Source: Shewanella donghaensis
GTDB taxonomy: Bacteria; Pseudomonadota; Gammaproteobacteria; Enterobacterales; Shewanellaceae
Length of the DNA stretch: 64,000 nt
NCBI RefSeq assembly: GCF_007567505.1
Contig: NZ_CP041783.1
Location: 744,001 to 808,000, forward strand
Direction of reading: 5' to 3'
This document shows positions 56,706-64,000 of the stretch, one piece after another. Position 1 is the stretch's first letter; each line of letters starts with the position of its first letter. The translations under genes and the position numbers were made by a program. The notes beneath the pieces were generated by a model. The model had not been told where the DNA came from. It saw only the letters and a list, made by a program, of their open reading frames with translations, and did not search any database.

Positions 56706-56954
56706 TCAATTTTTCTCAGCGAGCATGACTTGATGGTAAAGTGCATCTTTCATTTCTACTCGTTGCTGTTTTAAATCATGAATTTCTGCATCTGAAATTG
56801 GAGAGTCTTTTAACTCCAGATTACGAATTTGTTTATCGAGTGAATCATATTGTTTCAATATCTTGGCAAAATGTTCATCACAACTATTGAGTGAAGTGAT
56901 GGTATCAATGTGATCTGGAAATTCGTGTCTAAGGGAATGATTTTCACCTAACAT
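56706..56954 (-). CDS. YdcH-family (DUF465) small protein
   Basis: An 82-residue helical protein: LGENHSLRHEFPDHIDTITSL, FAKILKQYDSLDKQIRNLELKD and LKQQRVEMKDALYHQVM follow the YdcH/DUF465 pattern of two coiled-coil helices. The function of the family is not known to me. AAGAGG six bases before ATG 56954 decides the start; the frame is open 13 codons further upstream without a ribosome-binding site. Single gene, convergent with the NPP-like gene. Confidence 0.85.
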   Translation of the reverse strand: MLGENHSLRHEFPDHIDTITSLNSCDEHFAKILKQYDSLDKQIRNLELKDSPISDAEIHDLKQQRVEMKDALYHQVMLAEKN

Positions 56955-57228
56955 AAAAAGCCTCTTTTTTGTGTCTTTAACCAGTAGTGTCAAACTACAT
57001 CAATTAACAATTAAAATGGATTACACTTCTTATTAAAATGTAGAGCAATTAGTATAAAAAACAAGTGAGCGCCCCTAAGTTTAACTAACTTTAATCATTC
57101 ACTTTGAAAAGAACCTGATTAGCTAATAATAAGTAGAAAAATACACATAGGGAGAATAACTAGTTTATAATTTTATTTGAAATTATTGATTACCTTACTT
57201 TATCGTTATTTGAAACTCGGCTAAATGA

Positions 57229-58056
57229 ATGTCTAACTCAGCAAACTGTAACCCGCTCTTTCTCGATTTTTCTACAATTAACAGCAATGCTCCAAAAATT
57301 GATAAAATCACTATTATTGGAAATGCTAGCGGCTCTTGGCAAGCTGCAGATGATGGTTATTCAATCATTTTTAATGGCACAGTTTCTGATAATAAAAATA
57401 TCATTAATATCTGTAATGGTCCTTATGCAGGCTCTGAAGAAGACTTTGTCGTTACAGGAGATCATAGTGAATGGTTGGCAATTGCATTGTCAGTAACAGC
57501 AAGGTTACTGGAAGTAAAATTACACTGCTGGCCATCATCTGGGTTAGTCAGTTTTGTATTGTTTAATCAACTAAACTGCCAACTGGCATTACAACGTATG
57601 TCGTTGCTGCCAAGCTTAAAACGAAGTCACGACATGCCAAGCAATCAGCATTTACCTTGTGTGGTGCATAATTGGCTAGGAGAGCGCCGTATTGCACTTG
57701 CTACAATAAACACTTCAACTCAATGGCCTGAGCTCTATTTATCAGAGCAACACTCCTCGCCTGTTAATAATAGTTTACCCGTTAATGACGATCCTTTTGC
57801 GCTTTTGACACAAGTTGTTGAACAAAACACACAGCACCAGGTGGGACAAGAACAACTAAACGCCTTAGCGAATACACCGTTATCAACTTGGTCGGTCAAT
57901 GCTACAGAACAAAAATTACTAACAGCTGAATTAGTCTTTTTTAATCAACAACCTGATACTGAAACTAGCTTTTGGTATTTATCAAATAACACCGCTTCAC
58001 AATACTTAGACCCCATTCGAACTGCACTCGCTTTATGCAGACAGCAGTTGTATTGA
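57229..58056 (+). CDS. Protein of unknown function
   Basis: A 275-residue protein that I do not recognise. No signal peptide and no strong membrane segment, so probably cytoplasmic. The first 110 residues look like beta strands (IDKITIIGNASGSWQAADDGYSIIFNGTVSDNKNIINICNGPY), and the rest is rich in Gln, Asn, Leu and Ser. Cysteines are scattered without a metal motif. The ribosome-binding site is weak, and ATG 57225 (in another frame) is next to the start. Base composition and codon use look like the neighbours. It may be a lineage-specific gene placed before the cytochrome gene, 150 bases away. Confidence 0.6.
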   Translation: MSNSANCNPLFLDFSTINSNAPKIDKITIIGNASGSWQAADDGYSIIFNGTVSDNKNIINICNGPYAGSEEDFVVTGDHSEWLAIALSVTARLLEVKLHCWPSSGLVSFVLFNQLNCQLALQRMSLLPSLKRSHDMPSNQHLPCVVHNWLGERRIALATINTSTQWPELYLSEQHSSPVNNSLPVNDDPFALLTQVVEQNTQHQVGQEQLNALANTPLSTWSVNATEQKLLTAELVFFNQQPDTETSFWYLSNNTASQYLDPIRTALALCRQQLY

Positions 58057-58206
58057 TATCTGAATATCCATTCAAGTATTGAGCATTCATAAATCGATTT
58101 TTATATGAGAATTGTTAATTTTTGCAGATAGTCAGCGAGTAAGTGTTGGTTATTTGTAAATTTGATCTTAAGATGACTTATAAATCGTCTAAGTCACAAA
58201 TTTAAT

Positions 58207-60447
58207 ATGAAATTCAATCAGCTAGTTACCTATACCCTTGTAGCAATCACGTTATTCCTTAGCGGCAATCTCTCCGCCGCCGACTTCATGGGTACACAAA
58301 GCTGTGTTGAATGCCACCAGCAACAATATAAAGATTGGCAAGGCTCCCATCATGATATGTCCATGCGACATGCTGAGCCTAAATCGATATTAGCCAACTT
58401 TAACAATCAACAGTTTGATCATTTAGGTGAAATATCCCGTTTTTTTATGAAGGAGAAACAGTATTGGGTCAATATAAAAGGGCCAGACGGTCAATTTAAA
58501 GATTATCGAATAAGTTATACCTTCGGCTTTGAACCACTGCAGCAATACATGGTGGAATTTGAAAACGGTGCAGTGCAATTAATTCCATTTGCATGGGATA
58601 GCCGTACTAAAGATGAAGGCGGTCAACGCTGGTTTTATTTGTATCCTGATATGGATCCCTTTGATGAATTCTATTGGACCAATAAAGGCCAAAATTGGAA
58701 CTACATGTGCGCTGATTGCCACTCCACCAATGTTCAAAAAAACTATGATGCAAATAGTAACAGCTTTAATACTAGTTTCTCTGAAATCAATGTGGCCTGT
58801 GAAGCCTGTCATGGGCCAGCGAGTAAACACATTGAATGGTCTAAAGATCAAACTAAATCAACGCCATTATTAGGCTTTGAGCGTGATTTAGCCCCTAAAG
58901 TTGGTGCTTGGGAGTTTGTTAAAGGCCAAAAGATATTGCAACCCAAGCAAGTCAAAACTTCTGCGCAATTAGAAACATGCGGACAATGTCATAGTCGCCG
59001 CTCCCAACTAACAGATAGTAAAGCGAAAGCTCATGATCATATCGATAATTTCTCAAATAAATATATGCTGAGTGATGTGAGTCCAAATTTATATTACCCT
59101 GACGGTCAAATTTACGATGAGGTTTTTGTTTTAGGGTCTTTCAAGCAATCTAAAATGCACATGGCAGGCGTCGTATGTAGTGATTGTCATAATCCACATA
59201 GCAATAAATTAAAAGCACCAGTGGAAGTTATCTGTTATCAATGTCATGTACCAAGTGAGTATTCAGCAGATAAACACAGCAAGCATGCCGAAGGTACTGA
59301 AGCTTCAAAATGTGTAACTTGTCATATGCCAAAAACCACTTATATGGAAGTTGACCCACGAGCTGATCATAGTTTCAAAGTACCAAGGCCGGATTTAAGC
59401 TTAAAAATAGGTACACCAAATGTGTGTAGTCAATGTCATGATGATAAAACAACTACCTGGGCTGCTCAAACAGTCGCTAAACAATTTCCTAATTCTGTTA
59501 TTAGAAAAACACCTAGCTACGCGGTCGCATTTTCAAATGCTGCCGCAGGCGCACCTTCTAGCAGTGACGCACTTTCTGAGATTGCTTTAAACCCGCAACA
59601 ACCGGAAATAATCAGAGCTTCTGCATTATCAAGAATGACTAATTTCCCTAGTCAACAAACCTATACCGCCATTGAGCGATCGGTTAAACATGTTGATGCC
59701 CAAATAAGATTATCGGCAATTATTGGTTCTGGTGGGTTTGCTTTCCCTAACAGATGGCCGTTGCTTTCCCCTTTACTCACTGATTCTGTCTTCTCTGTTA
59801 GAACTGAAGCTGCCAGCGCCTTAGTCTCTGATTGGTCAAACATGGATGAATCACAACAAATGCTGATGACAGTAGCACTCAATGAATACATTGAAATTCA
59901 ACAATACAATACTGACCGCGGTTTTGCCTGGTTGAATATAGCTAATGTTTATCTAGCAAAAAAGCAGTTTGATAAAGCAGAAGAGGCTTACAAGCGCGCG
60001 ATTAAAGTAGAACCCATACTGGCCACCAGCTACGCTAACTTAGCTGACCTTTATAGACAAACAGGTAAAGAAGCACAATCTATTGCCATCTTAAAACAAG
60101 GGATTGAAAATCAACCGAAAGCAGGCTTACTTCGTTATAGCGCAGGTCTGGCATACTACCGACAACAAGATTTAACCCAAGCTATTGAATATTTCACACA
60201 AGCTACTGTTGTTGAGCCAACCAATCCGCAAAATTGGTCTGTTTTAGGTTTAGCACAAGAGAAGGTAAATCCAGCTGATATGATGAAATCTCTGTCTAAA
60301 GCCTTTGAAGTCAGTAATGATCCCCAACATTTATATTCTTTGTGTCAGTTTAAGATTAAATATCGCGATCCAACCACCAATGCTTGCTTGCAACAATTAT
60401 CCGAACGCGTTTCACCACAAGTTATGAAGCAACTAACGGGTCAATAA
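58207..60447 (+). CDS. Octaheme cytochrome c with C-terminal TPR repeats
   Basis: A 746-residue exported multiheme cytochrome. Signal peptide KFNQLVTYTLVAITLFLSGNLSAA, then eight CXXCH heme motifs in the first 420 residues or so: CVECH, CADCH, CEACH, CGQCH, CSDCH, CYQCH, CVTCH and CSQCH. A HEAT-like stretch (about 450-560) follows, then TPR repeats (about 575-700, with FAWLNIANVYLAKKQFDKAEEAYKRAIKVEPILATSYANLADLYRQTGKEAQSIAIL and similar). It should be periplasmic and carry electrons; the TPRs suggest a protein partner. The redox partner is not known. The next gene is a DM13 lipoprotein. Confidence 0.92.
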   Translation: MKFNQLVTYTLVAITLFLSGNLSAADFMGTQSCVECHQQQYKDWQGSHHDMSMRHAEPKSILANFNNQQFDHLGEISRFFMKEKQYWVNIKGPDGQFKDYRISYTFGFEPLQQYMVEFENGAVQLIPFAWDSRTKDEGGQRWFYLYPDMDPFDEFYWTNKGQNWNYMCADCHSTNVQKNYDANSNSFNTSFSEINVACEACHGPASKHIEWSKDQTKSTPLLGFERDLAPKVGAWEFVKGQKILQPKQVKTSAQLETCGQCHSRRSQLTDSKAKAHDHIDNFSNKYMLSDVSPNLYYPDGQIYDEVFVLGSFKQSKMHMAGVVCSDCHNPHSNKLKAPVEVICYQCHVPSEYSADKHSKHAEGTEASKCVTCHMPKTTYMEVDPRADHSFKVPRPDLSLKIGTPNVCSQCHDDKTTTWAAQTVAKQFPNSVIRKTPSYAVAFSNAAAGAPSSSDALSEIALNPQQPEIIRASALSRMTNFPSQQTYTAIERSVKHVDAQIRLSAIIGSGGFAFPNRWPLLSPLLTDSVFSVRTEAASALVSDWSNMDESQQMLMTVALNEYIEIQQYNTDRGFAWLNIANVYLAKKQFDKAEEAYKRAIKVEPILATSYANLADLYRQTGKEAQSIAILKQGIENQPKAGLLRYSAGLAYYRQQDLTQAIEYFTQATVVEPTNPQNWSVLGLAQEKVNPADMMKSLSKAFEVSNDPQHLYSLCQFKIKYRDPTTNACLQQLSERVSPQVMKQLTGQ

Positions 60448-60592
60448 GGATTGCGCTAGCCACTAATAAACATGAATAGATAACAATAATTCATCTTTAA
60501 ACGCCTGAAACTTTAAATGTTAAACTTTTGTGAGGATTCAGGCGCAAAGATCAATTAGATTAATACAATGATTCTTAAACTGTATTTATCCT

Positions 60593-61588
60593 ATGTCTAC
60601 AAAACACAATAATAAGCCTTTAATTACCATTTTCTGTGCAACGTCTTTGTTGTTTTTAGTGGGTTGTGGTGGTTCAAGCGATGACTCGTCCAACTCAGAT
60701 ATAACTAGTGATACTGCTACGCCTTCAACTCCAGCAGTTCCAACAACGCCAGCAACCCCGACGCCAGAATCTCCTACTATTTTAACGGGATTATTTTTAG
60801 ACTCAGCAGTCTCTGGCCTTAATTACCAAACGGCTTCTCAACAAGGAGTCACCAATTTAGCGGGTGAATTTAGCTACCTTGCAGATGAAAATATCACCTT
60901 TTCTATAGGGCAAACTGTTTTCCCCGCATTAAATGCAGATGCTTATATCACCCCATTATCTGTATTCAATACTACAGATATAAACGCCACCGAAGTGGTA
61001 AACACATTAAGATTATTACAATCATTAGATAGCGATCGTGATGTTACCAATGGCATCGTACTCCCCAGTGACATACATACCTTGGTTACAAATAATATTG
61101 ATTTTAGGGCCAATAATTTTGAATCTCTTTGGCTAGAGGTTATTCAATCGAGTCAACTGACAAATAAAACCTTTGTCACGGCAGATGATGCCATTTACCA
61201 CTTCCAACAAACATTAATGACAATCGATGATGGCAGCGCTTCAACTTGTACTAAAACCCATGCAAAAATCGGTTGGACTGGTATGTTTGAAACATTTGCC
61301 CACAATGTATCTGGTAAAGCAACTATCGTTGATGACTGCACCATTGTGATTGAACAATTTGATTATGATGGATTAGGACCTGATGTATATTTTTATGGTG
61401 CTATTGCCAATGATTATGTAGGCAGTTCTGCATTTAGTATGGGTAATAAACTTAACGGTCAGAGCTATGCTAATGCTCAATTAACCATTAAATTACCTAA
61501 AAGCATGACAATGGATGATTTAACCGGAATGAGCGTATGGTGTGTAGACTTTAACGCTAACTTTGGTCAAGTCACTTTCACCCAGTAG
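60593..61588 (+). CDS. Lipoprotein with C-terminal DM13 domain
   Basis: A 331-residue lipoprotein: signal with lipobox LVGC near residue 25, then GGSSDDSSNSD and a Thr/Pro-rich linker to about residue 64. A middle domain (LTGLFLDSAVSGLNYQTASQQGVTNLAGEFSYLADENITFSIG) resembles repeats common in Shewanella surface lipoproteins. The C-terminal 100 residues fit the DM13 domain: HNVSGKATIVDDCTIVIEQFDYDGLGPDVYFYGA ... TIKLPKSMTMDDLTGMSVWCVDFNANFG, including the conserved Cys. DM13 is thought to be redox-active, close to cytochrome-type DOMON domains. It lies 145 bases after the octaheme cytochrome gene in the same direction. Confidence 0.82.
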   Translation: MSTKHNNKPLITIFCATSLLFLVGCGGSSDDSSNSDITSDTATPSTPAVPTTPATPTPESPTILTGLFLDSAVSGLNYQTASQQGVTNLAGEFSYLADENITFSIGQTVFPALNADAYITPLSVFNTTDINATEVVNTLRLLQSLDSDRDVTNGIVLPSDIHTLVTNNIDFRANNFESLWLEVIQSSQLTNKTFVTADDAIYHFQQTLMTIDDGSASTCTKTHAKIGWTGMFETFAHNVSGKATIVDDCTIVIEQFDYDGLGPDVYFYGAIANDYVGSSAFSMGNKLNGQSYANAQLTIKLPKSMTMDDLTGMSVWCVDFNANFGQVTFTQ

Positions 61589-61775
61589 TCAGTTCAATCC
61601 ATTGCATAGTTGAAATAGCTAAAGATGTTGAAATCACGCAACACACTAGCTGGCGATGTTAGTTATTCATGTTTAAGACATAAGCTATACAGTTTTATAT
61701 CAGTAATTCATTCTAAAGTAGGCTCTATTTGTCATTGAAATCATCAATACTAGTAGAGCTTAATAAAAGTGGATT

Positions 61776-62159
61776 ATGGATATGACGATTATGGACAATG
61801 CTATCATTGACGATTCTATTATGAAGAATGTTATTCTTCGATTATGTTTTTGTATGTTTTTAACTAACTCAATAACGGCCGCTAATGCAGTAACTGCACT
61901 AAATGAATGTCCAAGTGAGCAACATCAATTTAAATGGTCTGGCGGCGGCGCTTATCCACAAATCCTTAGTCATAATAATCAATTACATTTAATCTCTGAT
62001 GTGTCTGGAACATGGATAAATGATCCAGAAACATCACAGTGGCAGTTCAGTAACACCGGACTATCAAATTTAAGCATTTCCAGTATCACTTTCTCCTCTT
62101 CTCATCCTGAAATCGGTTATGTCACTACCAATCCAGTAATAACCAGACTATCCATTTAA
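61776..62159 (+). pseudogene. Truncated exported protein, N-terminal part of a BNR/propeller-like protein
   Basis: 127 codons. After a signal-like segment (NVILRLCFCMFLTNSITAANA) comes CPSEQHQFKWSGGGAYPQILSHNNQLHLISDVSGTWINDPETSQWQFSNTGLSNLSISSITFSSSHPEIGYVTT, which reads like the first blade of a long BNR/YVTN-type propeller protein. It then ends abruptly (ITRLSI, stop) and the following 400 bases hold no continuation in any frame. I take it as a remnant of a larger gene. An 11-bp hairpin (AATCAACATC/GATGTTGATT) lies at the stop. Confidence 0.55.
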
Positions 62160-62577
62160 TCAACATCAGAGAAGATGTTGATTAACGATTGACAGGATTT
62201 AACTAAAGTAATTTAAAAATATCAATTTACGGGCTAGATTTATAATGCCTCAACAAACACTCCACCTCTGATGAGCAGGGATAAATAAATCTCTCAATTT
62301 CAATTAGCGCAACTCACTATTTCAAAAACTAGCATTACCATCATCTACTGACTGATTTAGTCCTTATTGGGCTATCAACACGCATCCCATAAGCTTAAAC
62401 CTGAGCATTATTTGCATCACTAATTAACCGATAACTGATTAAACATTAAACAAATATTCTGTGTTCTTTAAGTAACACAATAATCAAATTAACCTTGATT
62501 TACATCAATGACCATTTTCCCAGCAGTTTTATATTAGAAAAAGCAGTTTGATCCTCCAACACGGAAAAGGTTATCAG
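62160..62577. other. Intergenic region with the hydrogenase control region
   Basis: 418 bases. No gene in the first 330; the right end carries an FNR box and promoter, listed separately. Confidence 0.7.
62494..62507. promoter_or_regulatory. FNR (EtrA)-type site upstream of hyaA
   Basis: TTGATTTACATCAA matches the FNR consensus TTGAT-N4-ATCAA at every fixed position. TATATT at 62530-62535 is where a -10 box must lie if the site is centred at -41.5, the class II activation position. Confidence 0.82.
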
Positions 62578-63714
62578 ATGGATACACATGCAGCTCTATA
62601 TCAACGATGTAAAACTCGTTTAGATCAGTTACAGAAACTACAACCTCGTCAGAGCGTAACCCTAGAAGACAAATTAATAAAAAGTGGGATTACCCGACGT
62701 GAGTTTATGACATGGAGTGCGTCCGTTACTGCACTTCTCGCTTTACCCCTTCCATTTTCAAGCTTAGTTGCTGAAGCCGCAGAACTCGCCGATAGAGTGC
62801 CGCTAATTTGGTTACACATGGCTGAATGTACAGGTTGTTCAGAATCCCTTATAAGAACCGATACCCCAAACTTAGATAGCCTAATCTTTGACCATATTTC
62901 ATTGGAATATCATGAAACATTAATGGCAGCTTCTGGTTGGCAGGCAGAAGAAAACCTAGAGCACGCATTAGAGGCTTACAAAGGCAATTACTTACTGGCT
63001 GTCGAAGGCGCAATCCCAACCGCTAATAATGGCGCGTTTCTCACTGTTGGCTGTAAAGGTCACACAGGCATGCACATTGTAAAAGAAGCCGCTAAAGGCG
63101 CTGCTGCCATTATCTCTGTGGGAACCTGCGCAGCATTTGGTGGAGTACAAGCTGCGTCACCTAATCCAACCGGCGCCAAAGGTGTACAAGACGTCATCGA
63201 TAAGCCCGTTATTAACCTCGGTGGTTGTCCTCCTAGTGAAAAGAACATCGTCGGTACTTTGATGTATTTCATCATGTTCGGAAAACTGCCGGCTTTAGAT
63301 ATGTTCAATCGCCCTAAATGGGCCTATGGCGCCAGAGTTCATGATAACTGTGAACGACGAGGACGTTTTGATGCTGGCGAATTTGTTGAGACCTTTGGCG
63401 ATCAAGCCGCAAAAGATGGTTACTGCTTATACAAAGTAGGTTGTAAAGGGCCTTATACCTATAACAACTGCCCTACTGAACGTTTCAATCATCATACAAG
63501 CTGGCCAGTGCTAGCAGGTCATGGCTGTATTGGTTGTTCAGAACCTAATTTTTGGGATGACATGGCTGATTTTGAGAAACCATTAGGAAGGCAGCTACTC
63601 CACGGCATTGACGCCACAGCCGATACTATTGGCGCCGTCATTTTAGGTGCGACCGTTGTAGGCATAGGTGCCCACGCTGTAACCAGTCTTTTTGCCAAGC
63701 CGCTAGAGGAATAA
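62578..63714 (+). CDS. hyaA: Periplasmic [NiFe] hydrogenase small subunit
   Basis: A 378-residue electron-transferring subunit. A long Tat signal (TRREFMTWSASVTALLALPLPFSSLVAEA) starts the protein. Cluster cysteines appear in order: proximal in HMAECTGCSESL and SVGTCAAFGG and LGGCPP, then medial/distal clusters in HDNCERRGRF, KVGCKGPYTYNNCPTERFN and GHGCIGCSEPNFWD. A C-terminal membrane segment (IGAVILGATVVGIGAHAVTSLF) anchors it to the cytoplasmic membrane. AAAAGGTTATCAG favours ATG 62578 over an in-frame start ten codons earlier. Heads the hydrogenase operon; FNR-type control is likely. Confidence 0.95.
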   Translation: MDTHAALYQRCKTRLDQLQKLQPRQSVTLEDKLIKSGITRREFMTWSASVTALLALPLPFSSLVAEAAELADRVPLIWLHMAECTGCSESLIRTDTPNLDSLIFDHISLEYHETLMAASGWQAEENLEHALEAYKGNYLLAVEGAIPTANNGAFLTVGCKGHTGMHIVKEAAKGAAAIISVGTCAAFGGVQAASPNPTGAKGVQDVIDKPVINLGGCPPSEKNIVGTLMYFIMFGKLPALDMFNRPKWAYGARVHDNCERRGRFDAGEFVETFGDQAAKDGYCLYKVGCKGPYTYNNCPTERFNHHTSWPVLAGHGCIGCSEPNFWDDMADFEKPLGRQLLHGIDATADTIGAVILGATVVGIGAHAVTSLFAKPLEE

Positions 63715-63717
63715 ACC

Positions 63718-64000
63718 ATGAGCAAACGTGTAGTTATTGATCCTATCACCCGTATTGAAGGTCATTTACGAGTTGAAGTTGAGGTCGATGAAAATAATGT
63801 GATTCAAAAGGCTTGGTCATCATCAACTTTGTGGCGTGGTATCGAAGTAATATTAAAGGGCCGTACCCCTATGGATGTGGGTCTAATTGTGCAGCGCATA
63901 TGTGGCGTGTGTACTTATTCCCATTATCGTTGCGGCACTGAAGCGGTTGAAAATGCCTTAGGCGTAAAAATACCGTTAAACGCAAAATACTTACGTTCAC
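63718..64000 (+). CDS. hyaB: Periplasmic [NiFe] hydrogenase large subunit, N-terminal part (cut by window end)
   Basis: The catalytic subunit begins 3 bases after hyaA. The visible 94 residues carry the large-subunit start RVVIDPITRIEGHLRVEVEVDENN and the first nickel-binding motif RICGVCTYSHYR (L1 motif RxCGxCxxxH). The window ends here, so the second cysteine pair and the C-terminal cleavage site are not seen. It completes the uptake hydrogenase; the signal lies only on HyaA, and the two are exported together. Confidence 0.96.
   Translation, partial: MSKRVVIDPITRIEGHLRVEVEVDENNVIQKAWSSSTLWRGIEVILKGRTPMDVGLIVQRICGVCTYSHYRCGTEAVENALGVKIPLNAKYLRS

Overview
The window is a piece of a gammaproteobacterial chromosome of low to moderate GC content, most likely from a Shewanella or a close relative in the Alteromonadales. 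This rests on gene content and order: uspE-ttcA, the yvcK-type gene, a TyrB/AspC aminotransferase, a long GAPDH next to a short one, nadA, a bkd operon, msrA, trxB and thrS-infC-rpmI-rplT follow one another much as I remember from Shewanella. An eight-heme cytochrome c, a DM13 lipoprotein and a periplasmic [NiFe] hydrogenase behind a textbook FNR box fit the same group. The species cannot be fixed from the sequence alone.

Layout. 1-25 kb is mostly core genome: tRNA thiolation (ttcA), a Bax-like glucosaminidase, YvcK-like protein, an aminotransferase, a Leu-Cys-Gly tRNA operon with a stray half tRNA-Leu, two GAPDH genes around a lipoprotein, nadA, bkdA1-bkdA2-bkdB, astE, msrA, trxB, a GNAT acetyltransferase, the thrS-infC-rpmI-rplT translation operon, a CPXCG protein, ribE, norM and two tRNA-Val. 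The thrS leader carries two hairpins whose loops show Thr anticodons, and infC begins with AUA.

25-49 kb is an accessory xylan/xylose locus. It holds two exported GH10 xylanases, an SMP-30 lactonase-like protein, a ThuA-like protein, a DUF6445 protein, a flavin-dependent halogenase-like protein, a SapC-family protein, a large TonB-dependent receptor, two GH43 enzymes without signal peptides, a GPH-type sugar symporter, a Nudix-type regulator, a LacI-type regulator, a Gfo/Idh/MocA oxidoreductase, xylulokinase, xylose isomerase and transaldolase. The simplest model is: GH10 enzymes cut xylan outside the cell, the TonB receptor imports oligosaccharides, the symporter moves them into the cytoplasm, GH43 enzymes release xylose, and XylA-XylB-Tal feed it into the pentose phosphate pathway.

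Two separate regulatory codes can be read in this locus. A perfect palindrome TGTTAGCGCTAACA precedes xylB-xylA-tal and the GH43 xylosidase (LacI-type). Four inverted repeats with the core GT-N7-AC precede the xylanases, the TonB receptor and the symporter, and are good candidates for the Nudix regulator. The halogenase/DUF6445/SapC group tied to the receptor is the least understood part and my main candidate for an undescribed system.

49-64 kb: galE, an RND efflux pair, a nucleotide pyrophosphatase/phosphodiesterase-like protein, a YdcH protein, an orphan protein, an octaheme cytochrome with TPRs, a DM13 lipoprotein, a broken BNR-like fragment, and hyaA with the start of hyaB, which runs off the window end.
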